NCBI RefSeq assembly: GCF_000583875.1
Contig: NZ_CP006571.1
Location: 938,645-1,002,644 of the forward strand
DNA from: Chlamydia avium 10DC88
GTDB lineage: Bacteria > Chlamydiota > Chlamydiia > Chlamydiales > Chlamydiaceae
DNA length: 64,000 bases
Direction of reading: 5' to 3'
Part shown: positions 16,690-26,912 of the stretch, in pieces
Numbering within the stretch: position 1 is the stretch's first letter
How the letters are laid out: the number at the start of each line of letters is the position of its first letter
The notes under the pieces: model-generated
Told to the model about the DNA's origin: nothing
The model's database searches: none
What the model saw: only the letters and a program-made list of their open reading frames with translations
Made by a program: the position numbers and the translations under genes

Positions 16690-19600
16690 ATACTAATTAA
16701 ACGTATTGGGAGTTGTGCATTTTCTAGATCTTTTTTGAGATCAGTAGTATCTTCAGAAATGAAATAGTCTGTATCAGGAGCAATCGAAGCTACTTTTTGA
16801 TTGTCTTTAATGAAAATTAAAGATAATTCCCGTGGGCCAGGATACTTATGTAATATATGTTTTAAAGTACATATGTGGCTATGGCGAAGCTTCTCAAGAT
16901 CAAGGGATAGTTTTACAGCAGAAGCTGGTGGACGCGAATCTTTAGTTTTTGACATTGCAATTTTCCCTCGATGTTTGTTTTTTTCGTTGATATAGGACAT
17001 CTTTTGCATTTGTCCTTTGATTTTGTCAAACATCTCGTCACATTCTTGAAGGACTTTTTCGTTAATTGAAGCGAAATCTTTCATCCATCGACAGGATAAT
17101 CGCAAGGAATCGCTACGTTTATCGATAGCTAAAATAGCATAAATTAAACAGTCTTCCTCTAATAGTTCTTGCTGCTCAGCATACATTTCTGGCCATATAG
17201 GTAATTCATAAGAATCAATACCGTCATTAACACGTAATATAGCAAATTTTCTTTGCCCTTTAGAAGAGAGGCGTGTAGTAACTTTATCTATAATAAATAT
17301 AGTACGAACTATTGCTCCGTGAGGGAGATGATCAAATTCTCCGAAATGCACGACAGACAGTTTAGGCAAAATATCTTTTACAGCATCCATAGGATGCTCA
17401 GTTAGATAAATACCTAATAATTCTTTTTCTTTTTTGAGTTTTTCTTTTTTTGATCTATGTATTACGGGAACATTAGGAGATAGAGTTTCTGTTTTCTCTT
17501 GATTCATGGAATCTAGAGAAAAGAATGTCATGACTCCTGTAGCAGCTTCTTTTTTTTCTTTTGCAATTGCTTCATACATGGATTCTAAGGTAGCAAGAGC
17601 TCGGTCTCTATCTGCATCAAAAATATCAAAACAGCCAGAATCAATTAAACTTTCTATATGTTTTTTTGTTACCTTCTTTAGGTCAGAGCGTTGGATAAAA
17701 TCCCGAATACTTAGGTAAGGCCCATTTTTTTCTCTTTCTTCAATAATACTTTCTACAAGTCCTTTACCAATGCCTTTAATAGCACCCATAGCAAAACGAA
17801 TGCCTTGATCTGTAGCAATAAAGTTTGTCCCCGATTCATTAATATCAGGGGGTAGGACACAAATGTCCATGCTACGTGCTTCATGAATGAGTTTACCAAT
17901 TTTCTCAACATCATCAGAATCACAAGTTAGAAGAGCTGCTAGCCACTCTTTAGGATAATTTGCTTTAAGATAAGCAGTTGTATAAGTAATTAAACCATAG
18001 GCTGCTGCATGAGATTTATTAAATCCATAAGAAGCAAACTTCTCCATTTTATCAAAAATTGTTGTTGCTAATTCCGTGTCGATACCATTTTTGCATGCTC
18101 TTTCACAAAATCGGGTACGTTCTTTAAGCATTTGATTAATGTCTTTTTTACCCATAGCGCGGCGTAAAACATCACCCTCTCCTAATGAATAGCTTGCTAA
18201 AGAACCTGCAATTTGCATGACTTGTTCTTGATAGACCATGATTCCATATGTTTCTTTGAGAATGGGTTCCATAAGGGGATGGTCATATTCAATAATTTCC
18301 TTACCATGCTTGCGATTGATAAAAGAAGGGATCATATCCATAGGCCCAGGACGATATAAAGCACCTATTGCAATAATCTCTTCAAAAGAATCTGGACGGA
18401 GATTTTTAGCTAATTCTTGCATACCTTTGGATTCCATTTGAAATATGCCCATAGTTTTACCCTGATGTAGAAGAGCAAATGTTGTTTTATCATCCAAAGG
18501 CAGGGAAGCCATATTTAATAGCTTTCCTGTTTTTTTATAAATTGCTTGAATAGCGATATGAATACTTGTTAGCGTCTTTAGTCCTAGAAAGTCAATTTTC
18601 AACATTCCCACACTTTCCACAGGTTTCATGGAAAATTGTGTAGTAATCATTGTAGAATCTTTAGAAATGCAAATAGGAATATGATTGGTGAGACAATCAC
18701 CACAAATAATGACTCCGGCTGCATGTACTCCTGTATTGCGAATAGATCCTTCTAGACGCATAGCCATATCAATAACTTGAGCAGCTTCAGTATCGTGCGT
18801 ATATAACTCATTTAAATTAGGATCTGTTTCTAGTGCTTTGGAGAGAGTAGTGTTTAGTTCAGGAATGTGCTTAGCAATTTGATTTACTTTTGATAACGGG
18901 ACATCTAATGTTCTGCCCACATCTTTTACTGCCATTTTGGCTTTCATAGTTCCAAAAGTAATAATTTGAGCTACATTATCTTTGCCATGACGTTCTATGG
19001 CATAATTAATAACCCGTTCTCTGCCTGCCATGCAAATATCAATATCGATATCTGGATAGGATAAGCGTTCAGGATTAATGAATCTTTCAAAAAATAGATC
19101 AAAACGTATGGGTTCGATTTCTGTAATGCCTAATAAAAATAACATAACAGATCCTGCTCCTGAACCTCTTCCAGGGCCTACAGGAATACCATGATCTTTC
19201 GCCCAACGGATAATGTCCCAGACAATAAGAAGATAATCACACATTCCCTTAGGGATAATAATAGAAATCTCCATCTCCAAGCGTTTTTTCACTAATTCAA
19301 GAGGGTTTTGATCGGGAAATTTCTTTGCAATATGTGCTAGTGCTTCTTCAGTATATTTTGTAGTTAACTCTTGTTCGCAAAGATTTTTTAAAAATTCGGA
19401 AGAGGCAATATAGCGTTCTTCCTCGGTGTATGTACCTTTTTCTTTTAGACTTTCTGGGACATAAATCGGATAGTGTTTGTTCGAGAAATTCAATTCGAGG
19501 TTACATTTATTAGCAACTTCTAAAGTATTGGCAATAGTTTCAGGATGATTGCTAAATATCTGAGCCATTTCCTCAGGAGATTTAAAATAATACTCTCTAC

Positions 19601-20401
19601 TAAGGTAAACTTTCCTTTTAGGATTAGGAACGTAAGTATTTTGTTTAGCAATACGAATGGTTTCTCCAAATTGTACATTTAGGAGAATTTCATGAGCGAG
19701 CCAATCTTCGGGGTGAATATAATGAATATCATTTGTAGCTACTGTACAAATGCCTAAACGTTTACTTGCTTCTAATACAGCATGGTTTACGCGAGTTTGT
19801 GTATCGATAAATTGATAGTATTCATGTTTAAGCCATTCTTCATTAAGAGAAGAGATTTTCTCTTCAGGCATTTTATGGAGTTGAATTTCAGTATAAAAGT
19901 CGTCATGAAAAAGCTGTTGATACCAGAGGAGGTCCTTTTCAAGAGCCTCTTCGGATTCTAAGGCTGCTTGAGCAACAGATCCAGATAAACAGGCGGAAAG
20001 ACAAATTAATCCACGGGAATATTGGGAGAGAAGCTCACGATCTATTCTTGGAAAATAATAAAAGCCTTCTGTGAATGCTAAAGAGGACAGAGTGCAAAGA
20101 TTACGGTAACCCTCTATATTTTTACATAGAAGAATCAAGTGATTCGCTATGCGACTTTTTTTTTCCTTTTTTTCTCAAAACGTGAAGTTGGTGCTACGTA
20201 AACTTCACAACCAACAATGGGTTTAATATCATTTTGTTCGCATTCTTTATAGAATTCAATAGCACCATAAAGATTCCCATGATCTGTTAGTGCTAAAGAA
20301 GGAATGCCATACTCTTTTGCTTTTGCCACAAAATTTTTAATTGAACTTGTGGCATCTAGAATTGAGTATTGCGAATGACAATGAAGAGGAATCCAAGTCA
20401 C
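16686..20401 (-). CDS. dnaE: DNA polymerase III alpha subunit, frameshifted as read
   Basis: Replicative polymerase. The first 84 codons (20401 down to about 20150) encode the PHP-domain start with HCHSQYSILDATSS and ALTDHGNLYGA, then stop. The remaining 1150 or so residues continue in another frame, holding polymerase motifs such as GPGRGSGAGSV, PDIDIDI and GFNKSHAAAYG, and the C-terminal OB region. The two parts join without loss if one A is added in the minus-strand runs A7-GG-A9 (plus strand 20156-20173). That gives ...EKKKEKKSRIANHLILL, which fits chlamydial DnaE from memory. Total about 1237 residues, normal for the family. Because the gene is essential, a sequencing error or slippage is more likely than loss. 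Confidence 0.9.
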
Positions 20402-20424
20402 AAGAGAGCCTCATCACCTTGATA

Positions 20425-21792
20425 TTATGTTTTCGCTTTGTAGTTTTTTTCAGAAGCATTCCATGTGGGAAGAAATAAGACAAGAGCTATTAAAGCGCAG
20501 CCTAATAAGGCAAAGAAAAAGCCTTTCCATCCCCAATCCTGAGCTATTTTCCCTAGAGGATATCCTGCAAAAGCAGCTCCGAAATACGCAAACCATCCAG
20601 TAAAACCACTAGCTGTTCCTGCGGCTTTTTTATGGGATAACTCGGCGGCTGCTAAGCCAATCATCATTTGTGGGCCAAATAAAAAGAATCCGATGATAAA
20701 AAGCAGGATTCCATCTATCCACCAAAGATTTTGGTCGCGATTGTACCACATGAGTAAAATAGAGAATAGCAAGCCTAAAGAAAAAATAACATTCATTGGC
20801 CCACGTTCTCCTTTAGAAATTTTGTCTGATAACCACCCAGCAATTAACATGCCGAAAAGGCCACCCACTTCAAACAAGGAAACACAGAAATTTGCTGTAA
20901 CAGCAACATAATGCTTTGTTTCTATTAAAAATAATGCACTCCAATCATTGACTGCCATACGAACAACGTAAATGAAGAAAGAGGCTACAGATAATAACCA
21001 AATCCATTTATTTGTGAGGACATAAGTGAATAAAATTTCTCTAGTTGATAGCTCTTTTTCAGCCTCTTCTTCCAGGATATCTGCAGTAGTTTTCTGGTGT
21101 TTCTGTGATTCATATTCTTTTCTATATCTCTCAATGGCAGGTAGTCCTAAAGATTGTGGCGTATCACGTAGACGGTTTATTAAAACGAAACCCATGCCAA
21201 TACACAGAATACCTGGAATAAACATGGCACCTCTCCAGCCGCAACAGCCAATAGCGAGCCCAGTAAAAATAGGAATTAATGCGCCCCCAACATTATGAGA
21301 AGTACTCCATACACTCCACCAAGTGCCTCGTTCTGATTTAGAATACCAATGTGTCAGTAGACGGGCACATGGAGGCCATCCCCATCCTTGAAACCAACCA
21401 TTGACTCCCCACCATAGAGCAAGTAGGAGAATGGAAGAAGACATTCCAAAGAAGATATTTGTTAAACCAGTAATGATAAGCCCCAAAGCCATGAAGTAAC
21501 GAGGATTAGATTGATCAGACATCACCCCACTGACAAATTTACTGATACCATAAGTAATGTATAACGTGCTTCCAATAATACCTAGCTGTGCTTTATCAAA
21601 ACCTAAGTCTGCCATGAGTGTGGGCATAGCGAATGTAAAGCTCTTGCGTGTGAAGTAGTAGAAAATATACCCCACAAACATGCTATAGAAGATTCTCATT
21701 CTCCAATATTTGTACTTTTTCTTGATTAATTCTGGATCATCAAGTTCCTTAATGTGCTTAGGGGGCTGAAAGAATTTGGTCCAAATATTCAT
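20425..21792 (-). CDS. uhpC: UhpC-like hexose-phosphate/phosphate antiporter (MFS)
   Basis: 455-residue inner-membrane protein of the organophosphate:Pi antiporter family, with about 12 hydrophobic spans. It has the GWGWPPCARLLTHWYSKSERG region after span 4 and a central charged loop (about 225-250). In chlamydiae this protein imports glucose-6-phosphate from the host, feeding glycolysis and glycogen synthesis (established for the family; specificity here inferred). It starts at 21792 and ends 24 bases before the dnaE start, so the two may be cotranscribed. Divergent from hisS. Confidence 0.92.
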   Translation of the reverse strand: MNIWTKFFQPPKHIKELDDPELIKKKYKYWRMRIFYSMFVGYIFYYFTRKSFTFAMPTLMADLGFDKAQLGIIGSTLYITYGISKFVSGVMSDQSNPRYFMALGLIITGLTNIFFGMSSSILLLALWWGVNGWFQGWGWPPCARLLTHWYSKSERGTWWSVWSTSHNVGGALIPIFTGLAIGCCGWRGAMFIPGILCIGMGFVLINRLRDTPQSLGLPAIERYRKEYESQKHQKTTADILEEEAEKELSTREILFTYVLTNKWIWLLSVASFFIYVVRMAVNDWSALFLIETKHYVAVTANFCVSLFEVGGLFGMLIAGWLSDKISKGERGPMNVIFSLGLLFSILLMWYNRDQNLWWIDGILLFIIGFFLFGPQMMIGLAAAELSHKKAAGTASGFTGWFAYFGAAFAGYPLGKIAQDWGWKGFFFALLGCALIALVLFLPTWNASEKNYKAKT

Positions 21793-21927
21793 TACGAGGT
21801 CTCATATTTTAAATATTTAATATAAAAAAAAGAGGAAGAATCCCTGAGATTAACACATGAGCTATGAAAAAACAAGAAAGTAGTGTTTCTAGATGGTTTA
21901 GATAATCTGATGATGAGAGGAGAGGGA

Positions 21928-21956
21928 TTGTCGTTCAAGTAGTTGTTTTATATATT
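21928..21956 (+). promoter_or_regulatory. Sigma-66-type promoter upstream of the small ORF and hisS
   Basis: TTGTCG at 21928-21933 and TATATT at 21951-21956 are separated by exactly 17 bases, a good match to the major chlamydial promoter consensus. Transcription would start near 21963, 34 bases before the small ORF at 21997. It would then run through to hisS-aspS. It lies in the divergent gap after uhpC. Confidence 0.5.
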
Positions 21957-21996
21957 ATATTTTTTAGTTAATCATATCTTAATAGCAAGCAATATT

Positions 21997-22191
21997 ATGA
22001 GAAAAATAATTTTTGTGTTTGCAGGTATGTTCTTGCTTCCTTTGGCAATTGAAGAAAATAAAGAGTCTTTTTCCCTCGATGCAAAGAATGAGAAGAAAAT
22101 ATTGCAAATATATGGCCAGGAAGTTGAGTTTTCCTTTCAAGAAATTATTGATCCTATTCTGGATCTCCGGGATTCCCTAGGGAGGGTTTAA
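21997..22191 (+). CDS. Small exported hypothetical protein between uhpC and hisS
   Basis: A 64-residue ORF. It begins with a basic-hydrophobic signal-like segment (MRKIIFVFAGMFLLPLAI) and continues with an acidic/basic stretch (EENKESFSL, LQIYGQEVEFSFQEIIDP). Composition and codon use look coding rather than random. A good promoter lies 41 bases upstream, but the ATG has no clear ribosome-binding site. The longer reading from 21943 includes codons at or upstream of the predicted transcription start, so I reject it. No homologue is recalled. It could also be a leader ORF for hisS. Confidence 0.45.
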   Translation: MRKIIFVFAGMFLLPLAIEENKESFSLDAKNEKKILQIYGQEVEFSFQEIIDPILDLRDSLGRV

Positions 22192-22253
22192 TTTTGCTCT
22201 TTATCTAGATTTTGGTATTCTGTTTTCGAATTAAGTTAAATAACAGGCACGTA

Positions 22254-23546
22254 GTGAAAGTAGCTTTGCCCAAAGGGGTTTTTGATATATTTCCTTACAT
22301 TGCTGATGGTAAGCATATGTGGAGGAACACTTCACTATGGCATAAAGTAGAAGACAGAATTCATGAAGTCTGTGCATTGTACGGATTTTCGGAGATACGT
22401 ACTCCTGTTTTCGAAAGCACCTCCCTATTTCTACATGCTGGAGAGCAAAGTGATATCGTTAAAAAGGAAATGTACACTTTTGCTGATAAGAAAGGGAGAT
22501 CATTAACATTGCGCCCTGAAGGCACAGCTCCTATTGTGCGAGCATTTATAGATCACCTTGCCAATCAGCGTAGTGAAAATAAGTTTTACTATATCCTCCC
22601 CATGTTTCGTTATGAACGACAACAGTCAGGGAGATACCGACAGCATCATCAGTTTGGTCTTGAAGCTATAGGAATGAAACATCCTTTACGTGATGCAGAA
22701 GTTCTAAGTTTGCTTTGGCAGTTTTATACTTCTGTTGGTCTTCAAAATATGCTGTTGCAATTAAATTTCTTAGGAGGAGAGATAACGCGTAAGCGCTACA
22801 ATGACGTTTTGCGCGAATATTTTTCTGAGCATTTATCTTCTCTGTCTGTTCTTAGTCAAGAGAGGTATCATACAAATTTATTAAGAATTTTAGACTCTAA
22901 GGAACCTGAAGACCAAGATATAATTGCTTCAGCACCTATAATTCTTGATTATATTTCCGAAGAAGACAGGAAATATTTTGATAAAATTTTATCTACATTA
23001 GCAGACTTACATATTCCCCATACAGTTCATCCGCGGTTAGTTCGTGGTCTCGATTACTATACAGATATGGTTTTCGAAGCAGTGACTACTTGTGGAGGGC
23101 ATTCCTATGCCTTGGGAGGTGGGGGACGGTATGATAGCTTGATAGGAGCCTCAGGAGGTCCTTCAACTCCTGCTTGTGGATTTGGTGTAGGGTTAGAAAG
23201 GGTAATTCAGACTTTGTTGGCTCAAGGTAGCTTAAAGCTTCCTCGCTCTCACAAGATTCGATTAATTTCTTTAGAGCCTCAGGCAGATACATTTTGTTTT
23301 TTGTGGGCGCAGCATCTACGTAGTTTAGGGATTCCCACTGAAGTTGATTGGACACATAAAAAATTGAAAATAGCTTTAAAAGTAGCAGATGCAGAACAAG
23401 TAACTTTTGCTTGCCCTATAGGGGAAAGGGAGTTGCATTCAGAACGATTGATCATGAAAAATATGTTTTTACGTCAGGAGTTCTCTGGTTCGAAGCAGGA
23501 GGTGGAGCAAAGGTTGCTATATGAAATACAGAACACATCGTTGTAA
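22254..23546 (+). CDS. hisS: Histidyl-tRNA synthetase
   Basis: Class II synthetase that charges tRNA-His. It shows EGTAPIVRAF, the motif 2 region FRYERQQSGRYRQHHQF, the histidine-binding loop LVRGLDYYTDMVFE, and ALGGGGRYD followed by the motif 3 region CGFGVGLERV. A C-terminal anticodon-binding domain is present. I place the start at the GTG at 22254 (residues MKVALPKGVFDIFP), because the conserved 'PKG' start motif lies there; the upstream in-frame extension to 22212 is not family-like. That gives 430 residues. The 3' end overlaps aspS by 26 bases. Confidence 0.95.
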   Translation: MKVALPKGVFDIFPYIADGKHMWRNTSLWHKVEDRIHEVCALYGFSEIRTPVFESTSLFLHAGEQSDIVKKEMYTFADKKGRSLTLRPEGTAPIVRAFIDHLANQRSENKFYYILPMFRYERQQSGRYRQHHQFGLEAIGMKHPLRDAEVLSLLWQFYTSVGLQNMLLQLNFLGGEITRKRYNDVLREYFSEHLSSLSVLSQERYHTNLLRILDSKEPEDQDIIASAPIILDYISEEDRKYFDKILSTLADLHIPHTVHPRLVRGLDYYTDMVFEAVTTCGGHSYALGGGGRYDSLIGASGGPSTPACGFGVGLERVIQTLLAQGSLKLPRSHKIRLISLEPQADTFCFLWAQHLRSLGIPTEVDWTHKKLKIALKVADAEQVTFACPIGERELHSERLIMKNMFLRQEFSGSKQEVEQRLLYEIQNTSL

Positions 23547-25275
23547 TGAACTTTCTTTAAGTAATGTTGGAGAGGTTGTACGCTTATCTGGTTGGGTGCA
23601 TCGATATCGCAACCATGGAGGAGTTGTTTTCATAGATTTGCGTGATCGTTTTGGTATTACGCAAATCGTCTGTCGTGAAAGCGAAAATCCTGCATTGCAT
23701 CAATTAGTTGATTCCTTGCGTTCTGAGTGGGTTTTATCTGTGGAAGGACGTGTTTGCCAACGCTTAGAGGGGATGAGGAATCCCCATCTAGTTACTGGAG
23801 ATATCGAAGTGGAAGTGGAACAAGTCACCGTTCTATCGAAAGCAAGAAATACTCCTTTTTCTATTGCAGATGAACACATTAATGTTAATGAAGAATTGCG
23901 ATTAGAATACCGTTACTTAGACATGCGTCGCGGAGGTATTTTAGATAGATTAATTTGTCGGCATAAAGTCATGCTAGCATGCCGTCAATATATGGATTCT
24001 CAAGGATTTACAGAGGTCGTTACTCCAGTGTTGGGCAAATCCACGCCTGAAGGAGCACGAGATTATTTAGTCCCTTCAAGAATTTATCCGGGAAGTTTCT
24101 ATGCTTTGCCTCAATCTCCTCAGTTGTTTAAACAAATTCTCATGATAGGGGGTTTGGACCGCTATTTTCAAATAGCCACATGCTTCCGAGATGAAGATCT
24201 GCGTGCTGATCGTCAGCCGGAATTTTCTCAAATTGATATTGAAATGAGTTTCGCTTCTCCTGAGGATTTATTCCCCATTGTTGAGCAATTGATTGTAGAG
24301 ATATTCGCAATACAAGGAATTTCTATTCAATTGCCTCTACCAAGGATGACTTATAAGGATGCCAAGGACCTTTATGGAACAGATAAGCCCGATCTTCGTT
24401 TTGGATTGCAGTTGCGCGATTGTTGTGAGCATGCCAAAAAGTTTACATTCTCAATATTTCTAGATCAATTAGCTCAGGGTGGGGTAGTTAAAGGCTTTTG
24501 TGTTCCTGGAGGAGCAGATATTTCTCGTAAGCAATTGGATGGATATACAGAATTTGTAAAACGCTATGGAGCTATGGGACTTGTTTGGATTAAAAAGCAA
24601 GGCAATAGCATTGCTTCTAATGTGGCAAAGTTTGCCTCAGAGCCTGTGTTTCAAGCAATATTTTCTGATTTTGAGGCACAAGATAATGATATCTTATTGT
24701 TGGTAGCTGCCCCAGAGGTAATAGCTAATCAGTCTTTGGATCATCTGCGTAGGTTGATTGCTAAGGAACGTAAGTTATACGATGAATCGCAATATAATTT
24801 TGTTTGGATAACAGATTTTCCTTTGTTTGCTGAAGAAGAGGGTAAAATATGTTCTGAACACCATCCATTCACCTCTCCTTTGGAAGAAGACATTCCTTTG
24901 CTTGATACAGATCCGCTAGCAGTACGTTCTTCAAGTTATGATCTAGTATTAAATGGGTATGAAATAGCTTCGGGATCCCAACGGATTTATGATGCTGATT
25001 TGCAAAATAAAATATTTTCTATTTTAGAGTTAACTCCTAAAAACGTTGAAGAAAAGTTTGGTTTTTTTGTTGATGCATTGAGTTTCGGTACGCCTCCTCA
25101 TTTAGGAATTGCTTTAGGTTTAGACCGTATTATGATGGTATTGACCCATGCTGAGAGCATTCGTGAAGTGATTGCTTTCCCTAAAACTCAAAAGGCTGCA
25201 GATTTAATGATGGATGCACCTGCAGAAATTATGACTTCCCAATTAAAAGAACTAAATATTAAGGTAACTTCTTAA
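23521..25275 (+). CDS. aspS: Aspartyl-tRNA synthetase
   Basis: 584-residue bacterial-type AspRS. An N-terminal OB-fold anticodon-binding domain (about 15-105, with SGWVHRYRNHGGVVFIDLRD) is followed by the class II core. Motif 2 is CFRDEDLRADRQPEF and motif 3 GIALGLDRIMM. The bacterial GAD insertion lies between them. Chlamydiae lack AsnRS and use the Asp-tRNA(Asn)/GatCAB route, so this enzyme is probably non-discriminating (family knowledge). It overlaps the end of hisS by 26 bases, a tightly coupled pair. Confidence 0.95.
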   Translation: MKYRTHRCNELSLSNVGEVVRLSGWVHRYRNHGGVVFIDLRDRFGITQIVCRESENPALHQLVDSLRSEWVLSVEGRVCQRLEGMRNPHLVTGDIEVEVEQVTVLSKARNTPFSIADEHINVNEELRLEYRYLDMRRGGILDRLICRHKVMLACRQYMDSQGFTEVVTPVLGKSTPEGARDYLVPSRIYPGSFYALPQSPQLFKQILMIGGLDRYFQIATCFRDEDLRADRQPEFSQIDIEMSFASPEDLFPIVEQLIVEIFAIQGISIQLPLPRMTYKDAKDLYGTDKPDLRFGLQLRDCCEHAKKFTFSIFLDQLAQGGVVKGFCVPGGADISRKQLDGYTEFVKRYGAMGLVWIKKQGNSIASNVAKFASEPVFQAIFSDFEAQDNDILLLVAAPEVIANQSLDHLRRLIAKERKLYDESQYNFVWITDFPLFAEEEGKICSEHHPFTSPLEEDIPLLDTDPLAVRSSSYDLVLNGYEIASGSQRIYDADLQNKIFSILELTPKNVEEKFGFFVDALSFGTPPHLGIALGLDRIMMVLTHAESIREVIAFPKTQKAADLMMDAPAEIMTSQLKELNIKVTS

Positions 25276-25338
25276 ACATTATACTGTTTTGGAGCTAGGG
25301 CTCGTTGAGTTCGAAGCAACAACTATAGGAGAGGAAAT

Positions 25339-26106
25339 ATGAAAAAATGGTGGCACGTAGTTATAATAACAATGGTGATGTCTTTTTTCATTGCTTCTTG
25401 TGATTCGAGTCAAAAAAATAAGACTCAGCCACCACAAGTGAGTGAGAGAAGTACAGATGAAAATCTACAGCTTTCCGAGTATCAACAGATATCACGTACC
25501 TTTGGACATTTGCTTGCAAGGCAGTTACGTAAGTCTGAAGACATTATGATGGATATTACAGAGGTAGCTAAAGGTTTGCAAGCAGAGTTGGCATGTAAAA
25601 GTGCACCTCTAACAGAATCAGAATATGAGGAAAAAGTAGCAGAAATGCAGCAGAAGATTTTTGAAAAGAAAGCAAAGGAAAATCTATCTCTAGCAGAAAA
25701 ATTCTTAAGAGAAAATAAGAAAAATGCCGATGTTGTTGAAGTCCAAGCTAATAAATTGCAATATCGTATTATAAAAGAAGGAGATGGTAAGACCTTAATG
25801 GGGAAACCTTCAGCTTTGTTACATTATAAGGGCAGTTTTATAGATGGTCAGGTCTTCAGTAGTTCAGATGTAAATAAAGAACCTATCCTTCTTCCTCTTG
25901 GACAAACTATCCCAGGATTTGCTTTGGGTATGCAAGGAATGAGAGAAGGAGAAACTCGTATTCTTTATATTCACCCCGAACTAGCTTATGGTACTGCAGG
26001 ACAGTTACCTCCAAATTCTTTATTAATCTTTGAGATCCAATTAATTGAAACTGTTGATGAGCCCGTAGCAACAACAGATACAGCGGAGACAAAGAATCCT
26101 GCATGA
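25339..26106 (+). CDS. mip: Mip-like FKBP-type peptidyl-prolyl isomerase lipoprotein
   Basis: 255-residue surface/periplasmic isomerase related to Legionella Mip. The signal ends in the lipobox IASC (Cys about residue 21), so it is lipidated. Residues about 45-135 form the long helical dimerisation arm. The C-terminal FKBP domain contains LLHYKGSFIDGQVF, PGFALGMQGMREGE and the rapamycin-pocket-type YGTAGQLPPNS. AGGAGAGG precedes the ATG. Its last four bases (ATGA) are shared with the start of trmL, indicating translational coupling. Confidence 0.94.
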   Translation: MKKWWHVVIITMVMSFFIASCDSSQKNKTQPPQVSERSTDENLQLSEYQQISRTFGHLLARQLRKSEDIMMDITEVAKGLQAELACKSAPLTESEYEEKVAEMQQKIFEKKAKENLSLAEKFLRENKKNADVVEVQANKLQYRIIKEGDGKTLMGKPSALLHYKGSFIDGQVFSSSDVNKEPILLPLGQTIPGFALGMQGMREGETRILYIHPELAYGTAGQLPPNSLLIFEIQLIETVDEPVATTDTAETKNPA

Positions 26107-26573
26107 AAGTAGTCCTTTATAACCCGGATATTCCACAAAATACAGGAAATATAGGTAGGACTTGTTTAGCTTTAGGGGCCTCATTGATTTTAGTGAGACC
26201 TCTAGGCTTTTCTTTGCTTGATAAATTTGTTAAACGCGCAGGTATGGATTATTGGAATCAAGTAGACGTATCTGTAGTGGACTCTTTGGACGAAGCTTTG
26301 GCTGGAGTTAGCCCAGATGAGATGTTTTTTTTATCAACTAAAGGTTCACAATATTATGGAGATGCCTCCCTATCCACTACTGGAGTGTATATTTTTGGTT
26401 CCGAATCGAAAGGTCTTCCTGAAGAAGTATTAAAAAAATACTACAACCACTGTTATTATTTGCCAATGAAACCTCAAGTTAGGTCATTAAACTTAGCAAC
26501 AACTGTGGGTGTAGTTTTATTTGAAGCAGTACGGCAAAATAATTATAGTACTTTAATTCGAGAAGGAAGTTAA
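26103..26573 (+). CDS. trmL: tRNA (cytidine/uridine-34 2'-O)-methyltransferase TrmL (SpoU/SPOUT family)
   Basis: A short SPOUT methyltransferase of 156 residues with the three signatures of the class: N-terminal NPDIPQNTGNIGRTCLA, middle FGSESKGLPEEVL, and C-terminal SLNLATTVGVVLFEA, which forms the SAM-binding knot. The lack of an extra N-terminal RNA-binding domain fits TrmL, which methylates the wobble base of tRNA-Leu isoacceptors. Two such tRNAs lie in this window. Starts within the ATGA overlap with mip. Its TAA is shared with the TAA of convergent trxA. Confidence 0.9.
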   Translation: MKVVLYNPDIPQNTGNIGRTCLALGASLILVRPLGFSLLDKFVKRAGMDYWNQVDVSVVDSLDEALAGVSPDEMFFLSTKGSQYYGDASLSTTGVYIFGSESKGLPEEVLKKYYNHCYYLPMKPQVRSLNLATTVGVVLFEAVRQNNYSTLIREGS

Positions 26574-26878
26574 AAATGCTTAGTAATGAGATTTACTAGG
26601 GCATCTTTATCTTTTAATCCAACTACGCGATCGACTTCCTCGCCATTTTTAAATAAAATTAATGTGGGAATAGAGGAAACCCCATACTTTTCTGCCGGAG
26701 CAGGAGAAGTATCAATATCGACTTTACCAATAGATACATTAGATAATTCTAAAGCTAAAGCATCCAGTATAGGAGATAGCATCTTACAGGGACCACACCA
26801 CTCAGCGAAGAAATCTATTAGCACAAGACCGGAGGCTATAAAAGAATTGAAGTTTTCAGCAGTTACAACTTTGACCAT
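26570..26878 (-). CDS. trxA: Thioredoxin
   Basis: A 102-residue cytoplasmic thioredoxin with the active site WCGPCKM near residue 30, the cis-proline loop SSIPTLILFKNG, and the typical acidic start of helix 4. It reduces disulfides in ribonucleotide reductase and other targets. A tRNA-Leu gene ends 35 bases upstream on the same strand, so they are probably cotranscribed. Its stop overlaps that of the convergent trmL. Confidence 0.95.
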   Translation of the reverse strand: MVKVVTAENFNSFIASGLVLIDFFAEWCGPCKMLSPILDALALELSNVSIGKVDIDTSPAPAEKYGVSSIPTLILFKNGEEVDRVVGLKDKDALVNLITKHF

Positions 26879-26912
26879 AATATTCCTAATTTACTTTGGG
26901 AGTTATTTCACT

